Assembly (NCBI RefSeq): GCF_958350005.1
Contig: NZ_CATWFF010000128.1
Location: 1 to 5,918 of the forward strand
DNA: 5,918 nt
DNA from: an uncultured Megasphaera sp.
Lineage (GTDB): Bacteria > Bacillota > Negativicutes > Veillonellales > Megasphaeraceae
Direction: 5' to 3'
In this document: positions 1 through 5,793 of the stretch, piece by piece
Numbering within the stretch: the stretch's first letter is position 1
Layout of the letters: every line of letters starts with the position of its first letter
Notes under the pieces: model-generated
Told to the model about the DNA's origin: nothing
Databases searched by the model: none
What the model saw: the letters and a program-made list of their open reading frames with translations, nothing else
Made by a program: the position numbers and the translations under genes

Positions 1-834
1 CATTTGATTCGGCTTTATGATCACATCAATGAAGGCATTTACGGCAAGGTCGCCGTCAAGCTCCATACGGGCGAAAAACACGGCCCCAATATCCTGCCCA
101 GAGATATGGTCAAAGACTTCATGGCCCATGTGCCGGACAGCACCATTGTGGAAACGAACACGCTCTACCAGGGTGACCGGTATACGACGGCAGATCACCG
201 GGACACGCTGCAGGTCAATGGCTGGACTTTCTGCCCCGTCGACATTATGGATGAAGATGGCGACGTCAACCTGCCTGTCCGCGGCGGCAAACGACTGAAG
301 GAAGTCGCCATGGGCGGTCACATCGTCAATTACGATTCCATGATCGTCCTGACCCACTTCAAAGGCCACGCCATGGGCGGCTTTGGCGGTTCCATGAAAA
401 ACATCGCCATTGGCTGCGCCTCGGGACAGGTGGGGAAAAAGCAGGTCCACGGCGTCGATATGCCGCCGGAAGACTGGGGAGCCTGGCCGGCGAAAGAACC
501 GCTTATGGAACTGATGGCCGATTCGGCCAAGGCGACAGTAGACTACTTCGGTAAGCATATCGTATTTATCAACGTCATGCGCCGCATGTCCGTCGACTGC
601 GACTGCGCCGGCACGCGGGCTGCTGAACCGACCATTCCTGATATTGGTATTGTGGCATCGACGGACATTCTCGCCGTCGATCAGGCCAGCGTCGACATGG
701 TATACGCCCTGTCGGCTCAGGAAAACCACGATCTGGTGGAACGCATCGAGTCCCGCCGCGGCCTTCATCAGCTCCAGGCCATGAAAGACCTGAAAATGGG
801 AAATCCCCAGTATGAACTGATTTCTATTGATTGA
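1..834 (+). CDS. DUF362 domain-containing protein, 5' end cut by the window
   Basis: The frame is open from base 1, where a His codon precedes a TTG at 4. That TTG is therefore more likely an internal Leu than the start, and I infer that some 15-25 N-terminal residues lie outside the window. The family hallmark is clear: a KLHTGE stretch near residue 20 (counting from base 4), then HFKGHAMGGFGGSMKNIAIG around 118-137. Near 198-202 there is a DCDC motif, followed by a segment with TDILAVDQAS. Cysteines at 77, 138, 199 and 201 could bind metal, but this copy has no separate ferredoxin domain. No signal peptide or membrane segment is visible in the part present. The biochemical role of DUF362 proteins is not settled; many occur near iron-sulfur or redox genes, as here. 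The next gene follows after 34 bases with no terminator, so co-transcription is likely. Confidence 0.9.
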   Translation, partial: HLIRLYDHINEGIYGKVAVKLHTGEKHGPNILPRDMVKDFMAHVPDSTIVETNTLYQGDRYTTADHRDTLQVNGWTFCPVDIMDEDGDVNLPVRGGKRLKEVAMGGHIVNYDSMIVLTHFKGHAMGGFGGSMKNIAIGCASGQVGKKQVHGVDMPPEDWGAWPAKEPLMELMADSAKATVDYFGKHIVFINVMRRMSVDCDCAGTRAAEPTIPDIGIVASTDILAVDQASVDMVYALSAQENHDLVERIESRRGLHQLQAMKDLKMGNPQYELISID

Positions 835-868
835 GTGTTACCGATAGGTAAGGAGTGACAGCGCTATC

Positions 869-1288
869 ATGAACGATACAACAGATATAACACCGTCCCA
901 GGGCGGCCTCTTCGGCCTGGGCGCTCCCAACGACGCCTATGCCCGCTATTTTGACGGACAAAGCTATTTGCATATGCTGACGACAGACCGCGTCGTCACG
1001 GCCAACGTCACCTTCGAGCCAGGCTGCCGCAATCACTGGCACATTCACCACAAAGGCGGCCAGATTCTGCTGGTCACAGCCGGCCGCGGCTACTACCAGG
1101 AATGGGGGAAGGCCGCCCGGGAACTGCACGCCGGCGATGTCGTCAATATCCCGCCGGACGTAAAGCACTGGCACGGCGCAGCCAAAGACTGCTGGTTTTC
1201 CCACGTTGCCATTGAAGTGCCTGCAGACGGCGCATCTACGGAATGGTGCGAGCCTGTTGACGGTGAAGAATATGATGCATTGCTTTAA
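869..1288 (+). CDS. small single-domain cupin protein
   Basis: This 139-residue protein fits a single cupin beta-barrel, probably cytoplasmic since no signal peptide is seen. Cupin motif 1 lies at about residues 51-72: a PG turn, a His-rich HWHIHH run (56-61), and Gln65 where classical cupins have Glu, ending at Gly72. Motif 2 lies at about 89-103 (GDVVNIPPDVKHWHG), with His100 and His102 as candidate metal ligands. From memory, this GGQ variant with KHWHGAA is usual in the subfamily often found beside flavodoxin and carboxymuconolactone decarboxylase genes, so the Gln is probably not damage. The start has AAGGAG at 850-855, with a rather long 13-base spacer. The next gene begins 18 bases after the stop. 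A metal-dependent small-molecule enzyme or binding role is likely; the substrate is unknown. Confidence 0.9.
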   Translation: MNDTTDITPSQGGLFGLGAPNDAYARYFDGQSYLHMLTTDRVVTANVTFEPGCRNHWHIHHKGGQILLVTAGRGYYQEWGKAARELHAGDVVNIPPDVKHWHGAAKDCWFSHVAIEVPADGASTEWCEPVDGEEYDALL

Positions 1289-1306
1289 TAAAGGAGACAG
1301 AGAATC

Positions 1307-1942
1307 ATGAAACGTCTGAAAAAATTAGGTTCTATCGTACTGACAGCCTGCCTTGCTCTGGGGCTTATGGGCTGCGGATCTTCCGGCAGCAATACGGCGT
1401 CTGCCAATACGGACAGCACCAAATCGGCCGCTTCATCCAGTGCAGAACTGGCACAGACCATTCCTGACGCCATGAAAGGGAAGAAAGTCCTCGTGGCCTA
1501 CTATTCCTGGAGCGGCCACACCAAAGCCGTAGCCGAACAGATCAGCAGCGAAACAGGCGGTACCTTGTTTGAAATCCAGCCGGCTGTGCCGTATCCGACA
1601 GACTATCGGGAATGTGTAGATGTGGCCAAGAAGGAAATGCAGGACAATGCCCGTCCTGCCGTAGCCAGTACCGTAGACAACATGGACCAGTACGACGTCA
1701 TTTTTGTAGGCTATCCCATCTGGTGGGGCAAAGCGCCGATGCATGTGTATACCTTCCTGGAAAGCTATTCCCTGAGCGGCAAGGTCATCGTGCCCTTCTG
1801 CACCAGCGGCGGCAGCCCCCTGTCAGGAAGTATTCCGGATCTGCAGAAAGCCGTTCCCGGTGCACAGGTAGTACAGGGCAGTCAGTCAACAGATCCAGCC
1901 AAGATTTCGCAGTGGCTGAAAGATATTCACGCCGTATCCTGA
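1307..1942 (+). CDS. flavodoxin-family lipoprotein, exported
   Basis: The 211-residue protein starts with a Sec lipoprotein signal: basic MKRLKK, a hydrophobic stretch, and the lipobox LMGC with Cys23 as the lipid-modified residue. A Ser/Ala/Thr-rich linker runs to about residue 50. The flavodoxin fold follows: beta strand KVLVAYYS, then the FMN phosphate-binding loop SWSGHT (67-72). YPIWWGKAP (136-144) would pack against the isoalloxazine ring, and PFCTSGGSPL (163-172) forms the later flavin-side loop. This resembles the Flavodoxin_4 group. It should act outside the cytoplasmic membrane as an FMN electron carrier or quinone-type reductase. That is unusual, because most flavodoxins are cytosolic and this one would have to obtain FMN outside. 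AAGGAG at 1291-1296 sits 10 bases before the ATG. It lies between a cupin and another lipoprotein gene, all in one direction. Confidence 0.92.
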   Translation: MKRLKKLGSIVLTACLALGLMGCGSSGSNTASANTDSTKSAASSSAELAQTIPDAMKGKKVLVAYYSWSGHTKAVAEQISSETGGTLFEIQPAVPYPTDYRECVDVAKKEMQDNARPAVASTVDNMDQYDVIFVGYPIWWGKAPMHVYTFLESYSLSGKVIVPFCTSGGSPLSGSIPDLQKAVPGAQVVQGSQSTDPAKISQWLKDIHAVS

Positions 1943-1963
1943 TATATGGCGATGTACGGGAAA

Positions 1964-1970
1964 GAAGGGG
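1964..1970 (+). promoter_or_regulatory. ribosome binding site that sets the start at 1976
   Basis: GAAGGGG lies five bases before the ATG at 1976. No comparable purine-rich site precedes the in-frame ATG at 1946. Starting at 1976 also removes ten charged residues that would spoil the lipoprotein signal. Confidence 0.65.
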
Positions 1971-1975
1971 AACGT

Positions 1976-2476
1976 ATGCATAAAAAAGCAGCTGTCCTGC
2001 TGACAGCAGCGGCTCTGCTCGTTGCCGCCGGAACAGCAGTCGTTCTCGGCAGCTGCCGCACTGGCAGCAGTCAGGACGAAACGATGCAGGTCCTGGGGCC
2101 GCAGCAGCAGGCCTATGTCCGTCAGCTCGACCTGGCCTTGGCCGGCGGCCATGCCGTCATTGGCCTGTACGATCAGGAAGCGGCTCTGGAGTTCGCCGAA
2201 CGGCAGCCTCTGGCCGTCCAGCTCGTGCGGCAGCCGGAAAAAATCATCTTACCAGGCCTTCCCGATTCGGCCTATGCCCGGCAGGATACGCAGACCCTGG
2301 CGCCGGCTATTGGCGATATCGTCATGGACACGCAGACGAAAGAAGTCTACATCTGCTGCCGCGACATGGACAGCCGAGGCGGCCGCATCCTTCTGGGACA
2401 TGTCGTTTCCGGACTGGAACTGCTGTCACAGCAGCACGGAACTTTTGAAGCCTTTGCCATGGCGGCCAGAGAATGA
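1976..2476 (+). CDS. cyclophilin-like-fold lipoprotein (probable)
   Basis: The protein is 166 residues from the chosen ATG. An in-frame ATG at 1946 has no ribosome site. The one at 1976 has GAAGGGG just upstream and gives a proper signal peptide: MHKK, a long Ala/Leu/Val stretch, and a lipobox LGSC with Cys27. After the linker, a GLYDQEAALEFAERQPLAVQ segment (63-82) is followed by DTQTLAPAIGDIVM (104-117) and ILLGHV (138-143). The order 'small residues and Leu for binding, DTQT..AGDI, strand, LG(H/K)(V/I)' fits the bacterial cyclophilin-like domain (Cyclophil_like2 type) rather than a true proline isomerase. I rely on remembered family pattern, so the fold call is moderate while the lipoprotein call is firmer. 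Such domains often sit beside flavodoxin genes in gut anaerobes. Function is not established. The gene starts 33 bases after the flavodoxin stop. Confidence 0.75.
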   Translation: MHKKAAVLLTAAALLVAAGTAVVLGSCRTGSSQDETMQVLGPQQQAYVRQLDLALAGGHAVIGLYDQEAALEFAERQPLAVQLVRQPEKIILPGLPDSAYARQDTQTLAPAIGDIVMDTQTKEVYICCRDMDSRGGRILLGHVVSGLELLSQQHGTFEAFAMAARE

Positions 2477-2499
2477 GCCTTTTCTCTTGCTGTCAGTCG

Positions 2500-2508
2500 T
2501 GATACAAT
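2500..2508 (+). promoter_or_regulatory. candidate extended -10 promoter ahead of tatA
   Basis: TGATACAAT reads as an extended -10 element (TG, one base, then TACAAT, which matches TATAAT at five of six). The base at 17-bp spacing upstream is TTTTCT (2480-2485), a poor -35 box, which is common for extended -10 promoters. It lies in the 94-base gap before tatA, about 35% GC, and would give transcripts starting near 2515. It would allow tatA and the methyltransferase gene to be expressed separately from the lipoprotein genes. Confidence 0.45.
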
Positions 2509-2559
2509 AGCTGTAATAGTATCATAAAGGTATATTAGTATTGCAGATATTGCAGAAAG

Positions 2560-2564
2560 AAGGA
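2560..2564 (+). promoter_or_regulatory. ribosome binding site that sets the tatA start
   Basis: AAGGA lies six bases before the ATG at 2571. An in-frame TTG at 2541 has no such site and would put a charged, polar ten-residue extension before the TatA transmembrane helix, whose N-terminus is normally very short. The start at 2571 is preferred. Confidence 0.7.
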
Positions 2565-2570
2565 ATTACC

Positions 2571-2831
2571 ATGCATTTAGGAGCCCAAGAGCTCATCGTC
2601 ATCTTGCTGATCGTCCTCGTCCTGTTTGGCGGCAAAAAAGTGGCTGGCCTGGGAAAATCTCTGGGTACGAGCCTGCGCGAATTCAAGGAAGAAGTCAACA
2701 AGACCGGCGATGCCGTTCAGAACGCGACAGCAACAGAAAAAGAAACGGCAACAAAAACAGACACAGCAGCAAAAACGGAAACGGCAGGAGCCCAGAAACA
2801 GGCCGATACGCCGGACGATTCCAAGGCATAA
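2571..2831 (+). CDS. tatA: TatA/E-family twin-arginine translocase subunit
   Basis: This is an 86-residue protein of standard TatA layout: a very short N-terminus (MHLGAQE), one membrane helix (LIVILLIVLVLF, about 8-19), the FG hinge, and an amphipathic helix (KKVAGLGKSLGTSLREFKEE). A hydrophilic tail rich in Thr, Ala, Lys and Glu follows. TatA oligomers form the pore-like part of the Tat system, which exports folded, cofactor-loaded proteins across the cytoplasmic membrane. The usual hinge Pro (as in KKLPEL) is Ala25 here. No tatC lies in the window, so the partner must be elsewhere. A clear Tat substrate, the iron-sulfur lipoprotein starting at 4567, is encoded 1.7 kb downstream. The methyltransferase gene follows after 15 bases. 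Confidence 0.92.
   Translation: MHLGAQELIVILLIVLVLFGGKKVAGLGKSLGTSLREFKEEVNKTGDAVQNATATEKETATKTDTAAKTETAGAQKQADTPDDSKA
2724..2786 (+). repeat. low-complexity Thr/Ala/Lys/Glu tail inside tatA
   Basis: Codons for TatA residues 52-72 alternate in a degenerate A-rich pattern (ACA/ACG, GCA, AAA, GAA) giving short TxA and KT(E/D)TA units. It is a loosely repetitive hydrophilic tail, typical of TatA C-termini, and not a mobile or precise tandem repeat. Confidence 0.6.
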
Positions 2832-2846
2832 GCAGGTATGGCGAAT

Positions 2847-3371
2847 ATGTATGATCTAGCATCCTATGAATCACCTCTGGGAATGCTGACCCTTGCCGGC
2901 CGCGGGGACTGTCTCGTTGGCCTTTGGTTTCAGGGACAGTCTCATTATCTTGCTTCACTGGCGCCGCAGGATTGCCGTTCCTGTGAATCACCGGTGCTGA
3001 CAAGAGCCATGCAGTGGCTGGATGCCTATTTTTCCGGCCGCCAGCCGACCATCCTGTCAATGCCTCTGTATCCGGAAGGAACGCCTTTCCGCCGTCTTGT
3101 GTGGCATATTCTCTGCCAGATTCCCTATGGACAGGTGCGGACCTACGGCAGTATTGCCGAAGAAGTGGCGTCCCGTCAGGGAAAAGACCATATGTCGGCT
3201 CAGGCCATTGGCGGCGCTGTGGGACATAATCCCATATCCATCATCATTCCCTGTCATCGTGTCGTTGGAGTCGGTGGAAGCCTGACTGGCTATGCCGGCG
3301 GCATCGATAAAAAGCGGCAGCTCCTGCAGCATGAAGGCGTGGACCTGTCCGGCCTGAAGAGCAGGGATTGA
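2847..3371 (+). CDS. ogt: methylated-DNA--[protein]-cysteine S-methyltransferase
   Basis: Suicidal DNA repair protein that moves the alkyl group of O6-methylguanine onto its own cysteine. It has 174 residues from the ATG at 2847 and 177 from an in-frame ATG at 2838. I prefer 2847 because the weak AGCAGG site (2831-2836) is ten bases from it but only one from 2838, and MYDLASYESPLG is the usual family opening. The family features are all present. GTPFRRLVWHILCQIPYGQV is followed by RTYG (residues 78-101), the helix-turn-helix and arginine-finger region. GHNPISIIIPCHRVVG holds the acceptor Cys136, and TGYAGGIDKKRQLLQHEG closes the active-site side. The shorter N-terminal domain fits Ogt-type rather than Ada-fused enzymes. 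It has no obvious link to the redox genes and is the last gene before the terminator. Confidence 0.95.
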   Translation: MYDLASYESPLGMLTLAGRGDCLVGLWFQGQSHYLASLAPQDCRSCESPVLTRAMQWLDAYFSGRQPTILSMPLYPEGTPFRRLVWHILCQIPYGQVRTYGSIAEEVASRQGKDHMSAQAIGGAVGHNPISIIIPCHRVVGVGGSLTGYAGGIDKKRQLLQHEGVDLSGLKSRD

Positions 3372-3379
3372 CGAAACTG

Positions 3380-3420
3380 GCCGCTGTACAAACTGCTGCC
3401 TGCTGTACAGCGGCTTGTTT
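3380..3420 (+). terminator. Rho-independent terminator after the methyltransferase gene
   Basis: GCCGCTGTACA (3380-3390) and TGTACAGCGGC (3404-3414) are perfect 11-bp inverted repeats around a 13-base loop, followed at once by TTGTTT. The T tract is interrupted by one G but the stem is strong. It starts eight bases after the stop at 3371 and separates the left group from the right group. Confidence 0.85.
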
Positions 3421-3440
3421 GCTATACAATATAGAACGTT

Positions 3441-3469
3441 TTGTTATTAATTTATTCACGTGTTACGAT
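3441..3469 (+). promoter_or_regulatory. promoter of the iron-sulfur / aldo-keto operon
   Basis: A TTGTTA -35 box (3441-3446) and TACGAT -10 box (3464-3469) are separated by exactly 17 bases, with an extended -10 TG at 3461-3462. Transcripts would start near 3476, leaving a leader of about 20 bases that holds AAGGAG (3480-3485), ten bases before the ATG at 3496. The position between a terminator and a three-gene overlapping operon supports the call. A second TACAAT at 3425-3430 has no good -35 partner. Confidence 0.6.
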
Positions 3470-3495
3470 AGTTTCCAGTAAGGAGAGAATATATC

Positions 3496-4350
3496 ATGGG
3501 TTTTAGGAAGACGATGCAAACGAAGAATATCGCCTTTTTCAGCAGGCGGCTGCTGGGATATATCATTGGCTTTATGCTGTTTTATGCGCCTTTCGACGGA
3601 TTTGCCCGCCTCATAGACCAGGTTATTCCGCCGACGCAGCTGTACAGTATTCACGAGCCTTGCTTTCGAATTCCCCTGCAGTATCTGCTGGATGGACGCA
3701 TTGAAGAAGCGGGCCCCGTATCGCTGGTGGCACTGGTGCTGCTGGCCGTGGTTTCCCTGGTCTTTGGCCCGCTGTTCTGCGGCAAACTGTGCCCGGCCGG
3801 TGCGTTGACAGAATTTCTGTCCCGTCTCGTTCCGTCCCGGTTCCAGATCAACTGGCCGAAGCACGTACGGATTACGCCGCTGCGCTATGGTTTCTTTGCC
3901 GGATTTTTGCTGGCCCCCTTTATCGGCATTACGGCCCATTGTTCGTACTGCAACTTCTTCGTCTTCGACATGCTGATTACGACGGCGTATACGCAGCATC
4001 TGCCTGTTTACTCTGTGTCGCTCCTTGCGACATTCGGCCTGTGGTTTGTTCTGCTGGGCCTGTTTACCCGCGGCGGCCGGGGATTCTGCAACTTCCTTTG
4101 TCCTGTCGGCGCCTTCAACAGTCTGATGCACGCTGTGGGACGGCATCTTCCCTGGTCCTGGCGGATGGACGTCCATCGTCAGGCCTGCATTGGCTGCGGG
4201 AAATGCGCCGCCGCCTGTCCCATGACGGCTCTTTCTATACGGGACAGCAAGGCCGTCCTGTCGCAGCACCGCTGCATCATCTGCCAGGCCTGCAGCCACG
4301 TATGTCCTGCAGGAGCCATTGCCTATAGAAAAGGGGGAAAGGACGAATGA
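3496..4350 (+). CDS. NapH/YccM-like polytopic membrane 4Fe-4S ferredoxin protein
   Basis: This 284-residue membrane protein has hydrophobic segments near residues 19-37, 74-94, 131-160 and 172-190, and a C-terminal ferredoxin domain. Two CxxxCP motifs follow membrane helices, FCGKLCP (Cys95, Cys99) and FCNFLCP (Cys198, Cys202), as in NapH, MauN and RdxB/YccM proteins. A further HCSYC pair (149, 152) lies in a membrane loop. The ferredoxin part has two full clusters, C231-x2-C-x2-C-x3-CP and C260-x2-C-x2-C-x3-CP, for 2x[4Fe-4S]. In NapH the family role is to pass electrons from menaquinol or a cytoplasmic donor to exported reductases. The same is inferred here, with the downstream exported iron-sulfur lipoprotein as the likely partner. 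Its last codons overlap the next start as ATGA, indicating translational coupling. No nap reductase gene is present, so the symbol napH is not assigned. Confidence 0.9.
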   Translation: MGFRKTMQTKNIAFFSRRLLGYIIGFMLFYAPFDGFARLIDQVIPPTQLYSIHEPCFRIPLQYLLDGRIEEAGPVSLVALVLLAVVSLVFGPLFCGKLCPAGALTEFLSRLVPSRFQINWPKHVRITPLRYGFFAGFLLAPFIGITAHCSYCNFFVFDMLITTAYTQHLPVYSVSLLATFGLWFVLLGLFTRGGRGFCNFLCPVGAFNSLMHAVGRHLPWSWRMDVHRQACIGCGKCAAACPMTALSIRDSKAVLSQHRCIICQACSHVCPAGAIAYRKGGKDE

Positions 4351-4574
4351 AACGAGAATCTGTTGTAACAGGCGCCGGTGCCGCCGGCATTGCTGTCCTT
4401 TCGTCAGCTGCCGAAGGCGCAGTGCCAGCCGCTGCCGGCACCGTATCGACGCTGTGCACCGGCGTGTGCGGCTCCTGTGGCGGCGGCTGTATTGCCGCTG
4501 TTGGCGCCATTGCCTGGGCGGGCATTCTGGCCCTGCGCCACAGGCATTCGCAGAAGGAGGTAACTCATGAATAG
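4347..4574 (+). CDS. small membrane protein with a four-cysteine cluster, function unknown
   Basis: I do not recognise this 75-residue protein. It begins MKRESVV, followed by an Ala/Gly-rich stretch to about residue 33. The cluster LCTGVCGSCGGGC follows, with Cys37, Cys41, Cys44 and Cys48 spaced C-x3-C-x2-C-x3-C. A hydrophobic helix (IAAVGAIAWAGILAL, 49-63) and a basic His/Arg end (RHRHSQK) complete it. The cysteines thus sit at one edge of a single membrane segment. It is very likely a real gene: its ATG overlaps the upstream stop (ATGA, 4347-4350), AAAGGA or AGGGGG lies just before it, and its own stop overlaps the next gene by eight bases. Sandwiched between two iron-sulfur protein genes, it may bind an iron-sulfur cluster or other metal, or help assemble the complex. 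That role is inference. Confidence 0.75.
   Translation: MKRESVVTGAGAAGIAVLSSAAEGAVPAAAGTVSTLCTGVCGSCGGGCIAAVGAIAWAGILALRHRHSQKEVTHE
4554..4560 (+). promoter_or_regulatory. strong ribosome binding site of the aldo/keto reductase-like gene
   Basis: AAGGAGG, a full match to the 16S rRNA anti-Shine-Dalgarno core, lies six bases before the ATG at 4567 and inside the 3' end of the small Cys-protein gene. It sets the start and suggests that the lipoprotein is made in larger amount than its upstream partners. Confidence 0.8.
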
Positions 4575-5793
4575 ACGAGATTTTCTGAAACTGGCCAGCC
4601 TGGGAACGGCAGGTTTGCTGCTGTCGGGATGCGGCCTGCAGTCGCGGCGTGAAGCTTTTGAAGAACAGCAGCTCGGCAGCCGGGCCGAACACGGCGACGT
4701 GCAGTACCGGCCCATTCCCCATACAGGCGTGCAGGTCAGTACGATCGGCATTGGCTGCGGTTCTCTGCATGAATCGTCGCCAGAAGGAATTGCCCAGGTC
4801 TTTGACTATGCTGCCGACCGGGGCATTAACCTAGTTGATACAGTTATGGCCGATTTTTCCACGGCAGTCCCCATCGGCCAGGCCCTGAAAGGGAAGCGGC
4901 AGAAATTCATTACGCAGATGCACATTGGTGCGACATACCCCAACAACGTATATACCCGTACCCGCGACTTTGCGAAGGTCCGGGAAGGATTTGAAACGCA
5001 GCTGCGCATGTTCCAGACGGACTACAGTGATATTGGCCTCATTCATTACGTCGATCAGGGTGAGGATTATGACAACATGGTCAATAACGGACTGCTGGAC
5101 TATGCGCAGAAGCTCAAGCAGGACGGCGTTATCCGGCATATTGGCTTTTCGTCCCATTCTGTGGAAATGAGTCATCGCTTCCTGGATACAGGCCTGATTG
5201 ATGTATTCATGTTCAGTCTGAATCCGGCCTACGATTTTGTGTCGTCTGGCGGCGGCATGCGTCTGGACGAAAGCCGGCGGAAACTGTACGAACGGGCGCA
5301 GCAGCTCGGCGCGGCTATTACAGTCATGAAAGCCTATGGCGGCGGCCGATTGCTGTCAGAGGCGTCGTCTCCTTTTGGTCAGGCTATGACGCCGGTTCAG
5401 TGCATTCAGTACTGTCTGGACCGGCCAGCCGTTGTTTCCATTATTCCCGGCGTACGCAATCTCATGGATGTGAAGACATCGCTGTTGTATTACAGCGCGT
5501 CTCCGGAAGAGCGGCAGTATTCGCAGATTCTCCAGGCCAACGCAAAGGATATGGACGGCGTCTGTATTTACTGCGGCCACTGCCAGCCCTGCGTCAAATC
5601 TATTGATATTGCGGCAGTGAATAAATTTTATGATCTGGCCCAGTCCGGCGATGCCCTGGCGGCCGATCATTACCGCCGCCTTTCCGCCAAAGCCGGTGAC
5701 TGCATTCAGTGCGGCCAGTGCGAGCCCCGTTGTCCTTTTCATGTGGCGATCCGGGAACGTATGAAGCAGACGCAGGCCTATTTTGGCGAGTAA
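4567..5793 (+). CDS. Tat-exported aldo/keto reductase-family iron-sulfur lipoprotein
   Basis: The 408-residue protein opens with a twin-arginine signal (NRRDFLK, residues 2-8), a hydrophobic stretch and a lipobox LSGC with Cys22, so it should be a Tat-exported lipoprotein. The aldo/keto reductase barrel spans about 46-315: GVQVSTIGIGCGSLHE, INLVDT (Asp91), DIGLIHYVD (His160), VIRHIGFSSHS, FMFSLNPAYD, GAAITVMKAYGGGRLL and VVSIIPGVRN. The tetrad Tyr is not found after Asp91 (Asp96, Phe97 instead) and Gln117 stands where Lys is expected, so ordinary NADPH-dependent carbonyl reduction is doubtful. The C-terminus has two cysteine groups, C333-x2-C336-x2-C339-x2-C342 and C379-x2-C382-x2-C385-x3-C389-P, fitting iron-sulfur clusters. 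The Tat route suits a protein folded with clusters inside the cell. The NapH-like protein upstream is the likely electron partner. Substrate unknown. Confidence 0.9.
   Translation: MNRRDFLKLASLGTAGLLLSGCGLQSRREAFEEQQLGSRAEHGDVQYRPIPHTGVQVSTIGIGCGSLHESSPEGIAQVFDYAADRGINLVDTVMADFSTAVPIGQALKGKRQKFITQMHIGATYPNNVYTRTRDFAKVREGFETQLRMFQTDYSDIGLIHYVDQGEDYDNMVNNGLLDYAQKLKQDGVIRHIGFSSHSVEMSHRFLDTGLIDVFMFSLNPAYDFVSSGGGMRLDESRRKLYERAQQLGAAITVMKAYGGGRLLSEASSPFGQAMTPVQCIQYCLDRPAVVSIIPGVRNLMDVKTSLLYYSASPEERQYSQILQANAKDMDGVCIYCGHCQPCVKSIDIAAVNKFYDLAQSGDALAADHYRRLSAKAGDCIQCGQCEPRCPFHVAIRERMKQTQAYFGE

Noticed and set aside
2539..2555. Direct repeat TATTGCAG / TATTGCAG before tatA.
   Set aside because: Only eight bases, two copies, AT-rich context; no evidence of an operator or mobile end.
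3415..3443. Alternative promoter using TTGTTT (3415-3420) or TACAAT (3425-3430).
   Set aside because: Neither box has a partner at 16-18 bases, and TTGTTT serves as the terminator T tract. The pair at 3441 and 3464 is better spaced.
3463..4770. Long open frame on the minus strand, over 430 codons.
   Set aside because: It lies opposite three well-supported plus-strand genes, its translation is Arg/Gln/His-rich without recognisable motifs, and no ribosome site or promoter fits. It is a by-product of GC-rich codon use on the other strand.
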